This document shows, piece by piece, positions 1-9,564 of a stretch of 17,730 bases of DNA. Every line of letters starts with the position of its first letter. The stretch's first letter is position 1. Location of the stretch: positions 1 through 17,730 of the forward strand of contig JADIIX010000268.1 in assembly GCA_027604505.1 (NCBI GenBank). The letters run 5' to 3'. Source of the DNA: Gonapodya sp. JEL0774. Its lineage: Eukaryota; Monoblepharomycota; Monoblepharidomycetes; Monoblepharidales; Gonapodyaceae. The notes beneath the pieces were generated by a model. That model was not told the origin of the DNA. It was given only the letters and a program-made list of their open reading frames with translations, and searched no databases. Position numbers and translations under genes: made by a program.

Positions 1-63
1 TGTGGGGGGGTGTGTCGCCTCAGTTGGGATGGGGGTGTGCGGGTGGTTTTTGCCGCGGTGGCT

Positions 64-81
64 CCCCCCCCCCCCCCCCCC
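64..81. repeat. Homopolymer tract, 18 consecutive C
   Basis: An uninterrupted run of 18 cytosines lies on the + strand, with G-rich stretches on either side (G runs at 3-10 and 77-93 region). Long C/G homopolymers are prone to slippage, so the length is uncertain. The complementary G-rich strand could fold into a quadruplex. Confidence 0.9.
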
Positions 82-142
82 GCCTCGGGGGGATCCCCAC
101 TTTGATGGATGCGGTGTCTCACTCCTGTCGTTTGCCCACAAG

Positions 143-220
143 GTGGATTCGGCACTCTCCATGTACATCAAGCACGGCCCGAACACGCCACCGAGGTATC
201 AGGTGGACTACAGCGGTTGA
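143..220 (+). CDS. Possible last exon of a gene that starts outside or upstream in the window edge
   Basis: A pyrimidine-rich stretch ending in AG at 141-142 is followed by 26 codons that end in TGA at 218-220. The peptide is VDSALSMYIKHGP and onward to YQVDYSG. The same frame is also open upstream, but there it crosses the C tract and reads as low-complexity Pro, so a splice acceptor at 142 is the more natural start. No family is recognised. It could equally be chance; the only support is the acceptor-like context and a sensible amino-acid composition. Confidence 0.25.
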   Translation: MDSALSMYIKHGPNTPPRYQVDYSG

Positions 221-789
221 TGTAAGCGGGGAGATTGTGGATGGATGAAAAAGCCTCGGGTCTCTTTGAACAGGTCCGCCTGCGTTTGAGCAGGAGGAAT
301 TCTTTCTGTGATCGGATTAGGTCACTAGTCTATTTACTTGAGGTGGAGGCACCACGTCCGTTCTCCTATCAAATAACATCGAAATAATGAATCTCCTTGG
401 TTCAGCCCGATCCCTAATATATGATACGACCTATCACCTCACAAATGCTTCTTTATGATCACTTTGCTTCATTTTTGAATCGGTGTTGGCAATGGATGCT
501 TCATTGCGATCTACCATTCCTTGACTCCCACCGGAGAGGTCGAGCGACGTCGCGTGACCGGCTGCCGGCACCTTATTCCTGGCAACGCTAACGGCCGCTT
601 GCTTTGTAGGAACGACGACGCTCGTGACCGAATCCGGACTTGGCGACGGGAATGGGCTCGGACTACTGAAGTACCGGTCTGCGTCATCGCCACGATAATG
701 CTGGTGGGAGCGCTGCTTGACACGATCAAGCTGAGTTTGTAGGAAATGCTGGATGCGAAGATGAGAATCGTAAGCACGATTTGAGCTAA
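221..789. other. Intergenic, 3' side of the coiled-coil gene
   Basis: This stretch of about 570 bases holds two overlapping opposite-strand ORFs (521-742 + and 511-777 -). Neither resembles a known family nor shows clear splice signals that would extend it. It probably contains the 3' untranslated region of the minus-strand gene that ends at 790. Confidence 0.4.
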
Positions 790-3700
790 CTATTGCCTAG
801 TTGGGGGAACCCTCACCGAGTTTGTGGCATCATCACCATCTACTCCTTCCATTTCCGAGCTCTCCCAAGTTTGGATTGCAAGTTTATCTCTCATGGCATC
901 TGCTCTCACCTTAGCTTGTTCCCTTGCTGGTGAGGAACTGTTGTGTGCGACACGCAAACTGTCATCTTCTGGTTGGAACGGACTTGCTCGAATGATCTTG
1001 TTGGTTCTTGCTCCAAATCGCAACCGTTCAATCTCCCTGACAAGTCTATCTCTCTCAAGCAACGCTCTATCAAGCTCCTCCATGATCTTTCGCTTCTCTT
1101 CCTTGCACACCTTCTCCCTCCCCACCGCCTCTCGCCACTTCCGATCTGCTTCTCTCAACCTCGCGTCAATGTCTCTTGCCACACTTCCTGCCTCCATGGC
1201 GAGTTGCCTGTCCAACGTGCTTTGACGTCCCATTTCGTCTCGCAGTCTCGTTGCCTGCTCAAGCGCTCCCTCAGCCTCCACCCGTTTCGCCTCCGTCCGC
1301 TCAAGTTTGTCACGTAAATCTCTCGCAGCGGTCTCGTATCTCGCTCCAAGGGACGATGCCTCTGCCTCCCATCTTCTTGCTATCGCACGTTGTTGATCCA
1401 TGAGTGCTTGGTATGCAGATGTTGCATCGTCTCTTGCCTTGGTTGTGTGTGCAAGCTTTTCCTCCAGTGTTCGCACCTTATCCGCGTACGACTCCAACCC
1501 CTCCTTGTTCCTTCGTCGCGCTTCTTCCCTCTCCGTCTCCCACTCTTCACGGTCTCTTGTAACCGAGGTTTCACACTCCACTGCTCGTGCCAACGCCTCC
1601 CTTTCACCTCTTTTACACTCTTCTGCCTCCATCTCTGCCCTTCTCGCCCTTTTTGTCGCCTCTTCTGCTTTGGTCTCTAAAGCGGACTTTTCACGTGACC
1701 ATTTGTCTTGAGCAGCCGCAAGTTCCGAACGTGCCCGTGCAAGATCGCTGGTAGTAAGATGAAGATGACGTGTAGCAGAAGAGAGGCGGGAGTGGAGGTC
1801 GTCAGAAGCGGGGAGTTGCGGTGATGTGATGTGAGTGCGAAGTGCGGAAAGCTCTGATGCGGCGGCACTGACAGTCGAACAGACACTGGTAAGAATTGTT
1901 TTGTTCTTGGAATTAAATCAATGAAATGATCCATACCGCCCCTCCCTCATCGCTCTTTCCGCTTCACATCTCACTTCGGAATAGTTCTTCTCTAGTTCCG
2001 CGATACGTTCCGACGCCGCCCGTTTCTCAGCCAGCCATTGAAGCTTGATGCTGTCACAATGGAGAGTCACACATGGAACAAGAAACATTGAAGTGACAAA
2101 TATGGTTTGTTGTTTAAGAACGCAAATGAACACAAGTGAACGATGGTTTGTGTGTCAAAAAAACAACAACAAAACAAAAAGAAAACGAAAACTTGAAGCA
2201 ACACAGGATCGCACCCACCCATCGACTTCTCTTGCCGTCCTTTCGCGAAACCCTTCAATTGCATCCTTAAGCCTCTGTCGTATCACTTCGCATTCCTTTT
2301 TCGCTGCTTGTTCTCTTATCTGCGCCTGATTTGCAGCAAACTGAGCAGCTTCAACCTTCCACAGACAATGAACAGCCGGGTCAGCGAGTGGAACAGCGAA
2401 ACCAAACCGACAGCCGGGTGTCTCACTCTTACCTTCTCCAAGCTTCGCCTTCCTTCTTCCCGAGCCTCGTCCAATTCCTCTTCTGATTCCCTCAATTTTC
2501 CACGGAGGTCTTCTACGCAAGCGAACCATTGCTGCTCTGCCCGGGCCAAGTCCGTGAGTCGGCGGTTTGCTCGGTCGATTCGGACGGTCAAATCTACAAA
2601 TAGAAGAACGCGAGTCAATCTTTTGCTTCCGTCACGCGAAAATCTCATAAGCAACACTCGTTCAATTGCGTACCTGCTCTCTCCACATCCCCCTCCTTAA
2701 TCTCCCGCTCCAACTTCTTCCGTTCCTCAACACCTCTACTGCACTCATCAAGCGTCTCCCGAAGACGTGATATGAGTTCCGTTCGGTCGCGTAGTGTCGA
2801 TTCGAGCTTCATATGATCCAACAGAAACGGTGAGAATAGAAACCATCAAAGCTTCTACTTCGACAAATTATAACACGTCGGGAATTCAATCAAAACTCAC
2901 CTCTTCCCCTCTCTTCCTTGCTTCCTCCGCTTTCGTTCTAGCTTCCCCCTTCCATCTGTCGACTTCCGCCATCGCACGTTCATAGTTCGCCACAGTCTCG
3001 TCGAGCTCCTTCCGTGTAGCAGAGAGTCGCGCCTGTAGTGCAGCATGTGCACGTGAGAGAGTGGCAAGTTGGCGATGAGAGGCAACAAGGGCAGGTCGGA
3101 GGGACGAGACTAACATTTAAGTATGGAGAATGAAAAGGAATGTAGTGAGCGGGATTCACAATACATATTTGGGTCCGCCAACAGCGTCCCAGCAGTCTGT
3201 AGATCCAACATGTGTAACAGAAGCGAACGACACCAGCACCAGCGACTACCGAAATACTTGACAATATCCGTTTGAGAACCCATGTGGTCCCACAACGTCA
3301 TTTCGTCGTATTTGTCTGCCCTTCCAGCGGGGAATAGTCGACTGGCTTTGTACCAACAGCACCACATCTTCATACTCACCTTCCCCTTCACCCTGTTCCA
3401 CCTTCTTCTCCCATTCTTCGATTTCTCCTTCCGCCTCTTCTGCCCATTTCCGCGCCTCCTGAGTCTCCTCTTCGAGCCTTTTGTTCCGTTCTTCAGCTTG
3501 TGCTACTTGATTCTCCGCGGCAGCAAGTCGAGACGTGAGAGAATTGACTTGGGAGGCGAGATGGGCGCTCGAGTGGCGAGACGTGGAGAGGTTGGTCAGG
3601 GTGAGAGTATGAGCGGACTGCAAGAAATCGCATTGTCGTGAGCGGAAAATAACATTCATCTATTAGAGGAACGAGTCTCGCGAAGGCAAAATGCCCTTTT

Positions 3701-4568
3701 CTCCCTCGCTGCCATGCCCTTTCTGTTGTCGGTCCTGTCTCCAGCAAGTCGTACCTTTTCGTCGTCCAACTTCTTTTCCAGCTCAGCAATTTTATCATCA
3801 TATGCCTTGAACAGGGGGTCGAGGTACTTTGCAGCTGCAAGCCAAGTGGACGAGGGCGAACGAGCCGAAGGCGATGTGTTGGGGGAGAGGTCGAATGCTA
3901 CCTTTTCAATTGGTACGGCAGCGTGAACGGAAGGCGTAAGTGGCGGATATTTCGCTTGGTAGCGGGCGAGCTCGAGGGAGAGTCGGTGTACTTGTGGGCA
4001 GGTGAATCGGCAATGCCAGAGTTCCAGGCAGAGGAAATATGAAAAACATTAAGACAATGAGTAGACAGAAACTTTTAAATTCGCAACCCACCAGTGGTTT
4101 GTAGCGCCTGTATCTGAGCTTGCATTTGTGCAGAGTCGGAAGAAACCAAAAGCGGAGGGTGCGGCGCCAAGGTGGACAAGTCAAACAGACTCGAGAGGTT
4201 TAAACAGGGAGAATGAAAAGAGCGCGAGCAGACCGCAGATAGACACGGTGGATAAAATCGCGGAGGTGAATAGAATGCGGGTTCAGGATGTGGTGACTGA
4301 AGTGACGAGACCAACAAGGAACTCACCTCCCCCGCCTGGTGCCTCTCAATCCCTCTGTGCCGCCAGCGGCGAGACCTCCTTCCCGCAATGAACTCTCTGC
4401 AAGGTGTCTCCCTACACCAGCTGTTGTGCCTCTGCGCCAATCACTTTCTGCGTTTCCGTTGTCCCCTTCCTGCCCCCTTCTGGCCTCCGCTTCACGATTA
4501 TGTTCGGGCGATTGCCGTCCAGTGAGCGAAGCTAAAACGCTCCGTTCTCGCTCTTGTCGCGTCAACAT
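790..4568 (-). CDS. Long coiled-coil protein, ten exons, centrosome/basal-body-like (family not certain)
   Basis: Spliced model, complement of join(790..1885, 1937..2050, 2219..2355, 2433..2593, 2674..2806, 2901..3109, 3380..3617, 3755..3990, 4092..4189, 4327..4568); it totals 2664 bases and encodes 887 residues. Every intron is GT-AG and all phases agree; introns are 51-270 bp. The start is the first ATG after an in-frame TGA. Residues 1-165 are low-complexity and basic, with one short conserved-looking segment (LFDLSTLAPHPP, about 82-93). From about residue 170 (motif LFKAYDDKIAELEKKL) to about 800 the protein is almost continuous heptad-like coiled coil rich in E, K, R, A and L. The tail of about 80 residues is polar. 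This layout is seen in centrosomal, basal-body and cytoskeletal scaffolds, and the YDDKIAELE element recalls CEP-type proteins, but that is a resemblance, not an assignment. The 270-bp fourth intron is the longest and could hide a small exon; the exon-8 donor has two possible sites (2218 preferred). Confidence 0.8.
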
Positions 4569-5542
4569 TGTGAATATACCCGTTCGTCTGTTTCAGTGTA
4601 AGGAATACTGCTGTGGCCTGACTGGCTCAAGGGACAGGTCGTTCACCATCCGCCTTCACCACAACAATTGTCCCTATCCCATGGGCGTCATTTTCGTACG
4701 CAGTCGCTGGTAGATGTATGAACACTGTGAACAGGTGGTTTTGAACAGAGGAAAGACAGAGTCCAAGTCTCGGATATGATTCTGACATGGTACGTACATA
4801 TGTGTGCATACTCATTAATGGACACAGGAATGCTCTGAAAAGATGGAGTTATGCTATTGGCTGCACATAAGCTTTGCCTAGTGCACACGTTCAATTATCC
4901 AATAATCCTCTGTGACATTATCTCAATGAGAGTGATCCAAGGTTGTGGATGATCATATGGTGGAAGCCGGAACAGGCCGGAACTGTTTCTGTTATGTATT
5001 ACTTACTTATATACTGCGGGCGACTTTTGCTTCCAACTGCACGCGACAGAAGAGTCTACAAATGGTTATATTTACCGCCTATATCTATCCATGGGTCTCA
5101 GACGGTGTTCAATTCTGTGACTGAGCAAATGGCAGTTTTTCCGGGGGAACAGCCGAGGCAACAGGAACAGAGAGGTGACCTCTCTCCCGGAACAGGTGGT
5201 GAAAATATGAACACATTACTGTCCTCCTGTGTGTAGGCTATTTTAGTGTCAATGGGTTCTCGGGCAAGGTAAGACTTCATTGCTTGGTCGAAAAATGAAT
5301 AATACTGTATAACTCAATTGAGAAGGTGGGATGGTGGAGGGTTTGGGATGGCGCCACACGCATCCCGAACTCAGAAACCCTCCGATTTCACAGCGTCCCA
5401 AAAAGCGACCTCTTGGCTTGCAACTGTCAAGCCCCGTTTTTTAGCTTGGTCGAAAAAGCATCGAAGCGAATCCGGCCACGACGCACATCGTGCCACCTGA
5501 GCCCACTTGTTCCACTCCGCAGCCCCTCCACAATCCTTCGCG
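4569..5542. promoter_or_regulatory. Divergent intergenic region (974 bp)
   Basis: The region separates the head-to-head coiled-coil gene (-) and ankyrin gene (+), so it must carry the promoters of both. No convincing gene lies in it; the ORFs present are short and overlap on both strands. The right half contains a direct repeat of gcttggtcgaaaaa (5282-5295 and 5444-5457). No clear TATA element was seen. Confidence 0.5.
5282..5457 (+). repeat. Pair of 14-bp direct repeats upstream of the ankyrin gene
   Basis: The sequence gcttggtcgaaaaa occurs at 5282-5295 and again at 5444-5457, both on the + strand. The second copy ends 85 bp before the ankyrin ATG. A 14-bp exact match within 200 bp is unlikely by chance, so it may be a duplicated regulatory site or a small duplication. 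Confidence 0.6.
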
Positions 5543-6505
5543 ATGCAGTCGCTCGCAGCGCTCCCCGAGCCCGGCCCACCTCCTGGCAAAACGGAGGGCC
5601 TCGGCGACCTAGATTTGGAGTCCATCATGCCTCCTGTAGACGCTTTCCTCATCAAGTCGATCGAAATGGGCGACCTGGCGGGCACAAGGGAGGCGTTGGC
5701 TGCTGGCGCGGACCCGAACGCTAGAAAGACAGTCGTGCTAGGGTGCACCGTGTATGGGGAGACGCAGACGACCAAGAGTTGGTTCAAAGGCGAAGTCAAG
5801 GAGAAGGGGAAAGGGACTCGAGCAATACGGTATAGAGCGGTGCATGGCGAGAGCGCACTTGCACTGGCAGTCCTGGGGGACTCTGTGGAAGCTGCGGACT
5901 TACTAATTCGGTACGGCGCCAACCCTAACTTGCCCGTGGAGTGGCACATCATTCGGAGTCGGGATGTTTGGACAAACGAGCTGTGGCAGGAGGTGGTGGA
6001 AGAGGGCCGGTGGGATGTCACGATGACGGCGGCTAACGCATTGGACTTAGCCGTCGGAAAGCTAGAGGCAACTGATGCCAAAGGGGAGAGGGCGACTGTG
6101 GTGCAGCTGCTGGCAAATAAGGGGGAGCTGTGGATTAACAAAGAAGGCGGCCTCGTCACGCTCATCAACCCCGCCGCGGACGAAACTTTCCAGACATTGC
6201 GAACAGCAATAGATAGGGATGTTGTGGATCTGCTGATTTTCTCTGGGGCACGAGTGACGGATGGCGCCCGAGATATTGCGGGCATCTCTCAAAACTACGG
6301 GCTCATCGAAGTTCTTGAGAGCGCCGCGGCACGCCAAGCCCAAGGCCTGGATGCAAGTAACAGTCCCATATCCGAGAGTGTGAGCACAGGAGAGACGATG
6401 AACTCGCTAACGTCAAGCTCCAAAAACGGGTACGAAAGCAGCAGATCAGGGAAGGGGTCAGCCGTTCGATTCACCGACAATCTGGAAGAACATTATTTCC
6501 GATAA
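5543..6505 (+). CDS. Ankyrin-repeat protein, single exon, 320 residues
   Basis: The start is the first ATG after an in-frame TGA at 5498-5500 and has a strong-looking context (cgcgATGc). Ankyrin helix-turn-helix units can be read around residues 33-60 (GDLAGTREALAAGADPNAR), 102-131 (LLIRYGANPNLP) and 165-195, and again at 217-245 (VVDLLIFSGARVTDGA). The first two units end in the classic GADPN/GANPN loop. Between units 1 and 2 there is a basic insert (KSWFKGEVKEKGKG), and between 2 and 3 a Trp-rich segment with VWTNELW. The last 60 residues are Ser-rich and look disordered. Ankyrin repeats bind other proteins; no enzymatic domain is visible, so the partner and pathway are unknown. RNase H1 follows on the same strand 388 bp downstream, but nothing links the two functionally. 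Confidence 0.88.
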   Translation: MQSLAALPEPGPPPGKTEGLGDLDLESIMPPVDAFLIKSIEMGDLAGTREALAAGADPNARKTVVLGCTVYGETQTTKSWFKGEVKEKGKGTRAIRYRAVHGESALALAVLGDSVEAADLLIRYGANPNLPVEWHIIRSRDVWTNELWQEVVEEGRWDVTMTAANALDLAVGKLEATDAKGERATVVQLLANKGELWINKEGGLVTLINPAADETFQTLRTAIDRDVVDLLIFSGARVTDGARDIAGISQNYGLIEVLESAAARQAQGLDASNSPISESVSTGETMNSLTSSSKNGYESSRSGKGSAVRFTDNLEEHYFR

Positions 6506-6893
6506 TGGCTGGTGGGTAGGGTGATGTTTTGACACTCGGTGGCTCGAGGACACTGTCATGGACGATTTGTTACATACCCTTTGTTGTAAATCTTTGGGCT
6601 TGTGGGAGTTACGCGCCATTGTACACTGAGACATATTTTTATGAGATAAATGATAATCGTCCCTTCTCTTTTGTTGACCTGTGCGTGCAGTCTGTGGATG
6701 GCGGAAAAATGTCAGGTGATTCTTCTCCACAGAAGAATTGTACGGCAACGCTCCCTGAGCGTTCCGTGCGTGGTTTATTATGTAAAGTCCTCCAACAGGA
6801 GTCCCGACAAACTGTTGTCACCCCATGTGGAGGCTGTCTTCGCAAGTTCAATCGTGCAGGTGGCTCCGAACATACTCCACACCATACCGCCAG
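6506..6893. promoter_or_regulatory. Intergenic region between the ankyrin and RNase H1 genes
   Basis: These 388 bp contain the ankyrin 3' end and the RNase H1 promoter/leader. An ORF in the frame later used by RNase H1 exon 2 is open from 6529, passes through intron 1 without a stop and contains an ATG at 6708. The peptide upstream of intron 1 has no recognisable features, so I treat it as non-coding. Confidence 0.4.
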
Positions 6894-8652
6894 ATGCCGG
6901 CATCACGGAGTGGGAAGCGCGGGAAGAGCTCTTTTACACACTACGGCGTGCAGATTGGGCGCGAGAAGGGTGTTTACACGACTTGGTAAGCGGTGTATGC
7001 TGTGTCCGATTTGGAGTCGCCCACTCTCGCGATTGCACCTCACAATCCTATTTTCCAGGAGCGAATGTGAGAGTCAAGTGAAGGGATACAGGGCAGCCAG
7101 ATTCCAGGGATTTCACTCGTACGAAGCAGCGCACTCGTTTGCTTTCGGAGAACACCCTCCAGCCGTACAACCAGTAAACCCAACCCAACCCGCCTTACCA
7201 TCTGCCTCGGTGTACGTTGATGGTCGACCGACGACACCTGCCTACGTTCCTGCCCCCATCCCGAACTCACCGCCGCCCCCTTATTATGACGCTCTTTCTG
7301 CGTTCATACCACCGCCCGCCCCACTTCCGCCGACCTCCCCAAACTCGCCCATTCGTGTCAGTACTTCGCCTCAGGAGGCGCTTCGCTCTCCGATCAGGGA
7401 ACCACAGGACGACGAGGATGATTATTGGGGTGACTTGGCGGACGAGGACTTTCCTGACCCGGACACTTTAATCCCATCCCCGCCTCCCCGCATACTACAC
7501 TTTTCCAAAACAGGAACTGGAGTCAGTCACTCTGACCTTAACCACAAACACAATCGGCGTCGTCCGCCACAGCCACTCCCCGATCGCCCTCCCGACACTG
7601 TCGAGATGCACGCACCGACCGAATGGCCATCTTCGCCACCTGCGAATATCAGTGTCTCCCCTATACCCGGCTCAGAAAGATGTGACTTTGCACACATTCC
7701 CCAAGTACAACCCAGCCACGCTTCCTCCAGCGAACCATCACGCCACGCTTTTCCCTCTGAGCAACAGCCATTAGGTCAGCACGTGTCGTCGAACACCTCT
7801 TCGACTTTGGTTCAACAGGTCTCCAAGCCACTTCCACCCACCGAGCTGTCTTACCACTGGAAAAAACCTACGCGCATGGGACGCGACCCGTTTCCAGCCA
7901 CCCCGACCCACCAAGAGAGGCGGAACACTACAGTTGCAGGAAGTTATATAGTATATGCTGATGGCAGCTGCCTAAACAACGGCAGGTCTGATGCCAGGGC
8001 CGGTGTTGGTGTCTTTTGGGGTGAAAACGATACTCGCAATGTCGCCGAGCGCCTTCTGGGCCCGAGACAAACAAATCAGCGCGCTGAGCTCATGGTGAGC
8101 TTTGCATTAACTGCGCGTGCAACGTGGATCGGGAATAATCGGTTACGTCACCGGCACTTACTCCCCCCCTTCCGCACTCCTGATCGTGAAAGGCAATTAT
8201 TCGGGCAATAGAGGGCGCTCCGGACGACGATTGTATCCTCGAAATTCGAACTGACAGCAGTTACTCCATAAATGTGAGTGAGCATGGTTGATCTCTTCAA
8301 ATTCAAAAACAATATTTTGACAAGTTCCTACGTCGTTCTGTGAAACACTCCTTCATGCAAGTGCGCCACGTTATGGCTTCCAAAGTGGCGTAAAGACGGC
8401 TACTTAGAGCCCAACAATACAAAGTTGGAAAACCGGGATCTGGTTGTGCGCATCGTTGAATTAATGGATGCCCGAAAAGGCCCGGTCCGATTCGTAAGTC
8501 TTGCGATAGCTGCTCCACAGATTACACAGCAATCTCTTATGGCCATCTCCCACATGCTTTAGATAAAAGTTGCAGGCCACTCTGGTGAATATGGCAATGA
8601 ACGAGCGGATGGCCTTGCGAATCTTGGAGCCCGAAGGCCTCTACCTTTGTGA
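6894..8652 (+). CDS. Ribonuclease H1 (RNA:DNA-hybrid endonuclease) with N-terminal hybrid-binding domain
   Basis: Spliced model join(6894..6985, 7059..8094, 8193..8273, 8362..8493, 8563..8652), 476 residues, four GT-AG introns of 73, 98, 88 and 69 bp, all in phase. Residues about 14-62 form the hybrid-binding domain (HYGVQIGREKGVYTTW, then SQVKGYRAARFQGF); exon 1 joins exon 2 inside its Trp31 codon. Residues about 64-325 are a Pro/Ser-rich linker with an acidic patch (DDEDDYWGDLADEDF). Residues about 327-472 are the RNase H fold with all four catalytic acids: Asp332 (YADGS), Glu374 (QRAEL), Asp397 (RTDSS) and Asp463 (NERADGLAN). The conserved flexible-loop His is His453 (AGHSG). The enzyme cleaves the RNA strand of RNA:DNA hybrids in nucleus and/or mitochondria. 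The tail after the catalytic domain is short (RRPLPL). The hybrid-binding domain, multiple introns and absence of reverse transcriptase show this is the cellular gene (type RNH1), not a retroelement RNase H. The start ATG is chosen by closeness to the domain; its frame stays open somewhat upstream. Confidence 0.95.
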
Positions 8653-9564
8653 ACCTTTCACGATAAGAGCTCCTATTCTAGCGCTTTTGATAGACGGGAT
8701 CAACAAGCAAAACACGATCGACGATCAGGACCGGCGCATGTGCGAGTCTGATCAGTAAGAGCACAATCACTCAATGTTCAACCATCTCTGGAAGCAGATT
8801 ATGTGTCGCGAAGACCACGTGCTCCTGAGCTCATTTGTAACTCCTTGTGTGTTTGTACTGATACGTAATGCATCAATTGTCCCTTCCCATAATTCTTTGG
8901 ACGCCCTGGTCCACAACAAGGACTAGATTGCTGCGCTTTTGAAACCATCTCGGCTGCTTTTAGGCGAGAGCGAAAAGTGTTGCATTGTGCAGGAAAGCTG
9001 GCGTCGAGGCCGGCGTTCCACAACGACACGACCACGAATTGGAATGCACACAACCGCGGTTTATGGGTAACAAGGCAGACCCCGGAATTATTCTCGAAAA
9101 AGGAGTGCATAGAGCTTCAACCCCAATATTTTCATCGCAGACCCTCCCACGTCGGAAGAGGAGGATGGAGAGAGGTGAAGAATCGAGTCTTGGATGCAAG
9201 TATCTAGATGTCACGTTCAGATTCTGGCACCCCCAAAACTTGCCCACATAGCATAACAATGTGGAATGAAACTAAAAACATCAGATCATGAACGCCTCTG
9301 GCAACGTCGCCCCTTGCATCAAGTCCCCAGGCACAACCTTCTGCAAGGAGGAGCATCACAAGTTCCTTATTTTGGATGCACACGAATGCGAAAGACTGCA
9401 AGCTACAAAGAGCAAGCCCTGCAGAGCACCGAGAACCTTCCCGTCGTTCAGCTTGTAACGATAGGACAACGAAAGATCCCCGAATCAGGGATACATTGGG
9501 TTCACTGATACCAACAGGTACTCATTGAATGGCATAATATCTGTCCCGCTTTTGCTTCACACGT
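8653..9564. other. Convergent 3' intergenic region with unassigned small ORFs
   Basis: These 912 bp separate the ends of the RNase H1 (+) and hydrolase (-) genes. On the + strand an exon-like ORF runs from an acceptor-like tgcttttag (AG at 8962-8963) to TAG at 9249-9251, about 95 codons, Arg/Lys-rich, no family recognised. The minus strand is open over much of the same stretch (8799-9110 and 8960-9259), which weakens both readings. I see no convincing gene apart from the small ORF listed separately. Confidence 0.35.
9288..9458 (+). CDS. Possible small Cys-containing protein, 56 residues
   Basis: ATG at 9288, TAA at 9456-9458. The peptide begins MNASGNVAPCIKSPGTTFC and contains four cysteines spaced across it (residues 10, 19, 34, 44), with a His/Glu-rich middle (KEEHHKFLILDAHECERL). 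Four spaced Cys in a 56-residue protein is unusual for a chance ORF, but a longer ORF in another frame (9269-9508) overlaps it. No family can be named; it could be a chance reading in the 3' flank. Confidence 0.25.
   Translation: MNASGNVAPCIKSPGTTFCKEEHHKFLILDAHECERLQATKSKPCRAPRTFPSFSL

Noticed and set aside
824-1711. Several + strand ORFs of 75-133 codons
   Set aside because: All are antisense to the last exon of the coiled-coil gene and are Ser/Leu/Pro-rich, as expected for reversed Glu/Lys/Arg codons.
5371-6285. 304-codon minus-strand ORF
   Set aside because: It is antisense to the ankyrin gene, whose + strand reading has clear ankyrin motifs; the minus reading is Ser/Pro/Ala low-complexity typical of a shadow frame.
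6529-8211. 560-codon continuous + strand ORF as a single gene
   Set aside because: Its middle is real RNase H1 exon 2, but its start runs through leader and intron 1 and its end runs into intron 2; splicing restores both conserved domains.
7900-8652. Retrotransposon RNase H domain
   Set aside because: There is no reverse transcriptase or integrase nearby, the domain is split by four introns, and it is fused to an N-terminal hybrid-binding domain, as in cellular RNase H1.
9470-9492. Short hairpin around atccc...gggat
   Set aside because: The arms are only about five bases, which is too common by chance to call a terminator or structural element.
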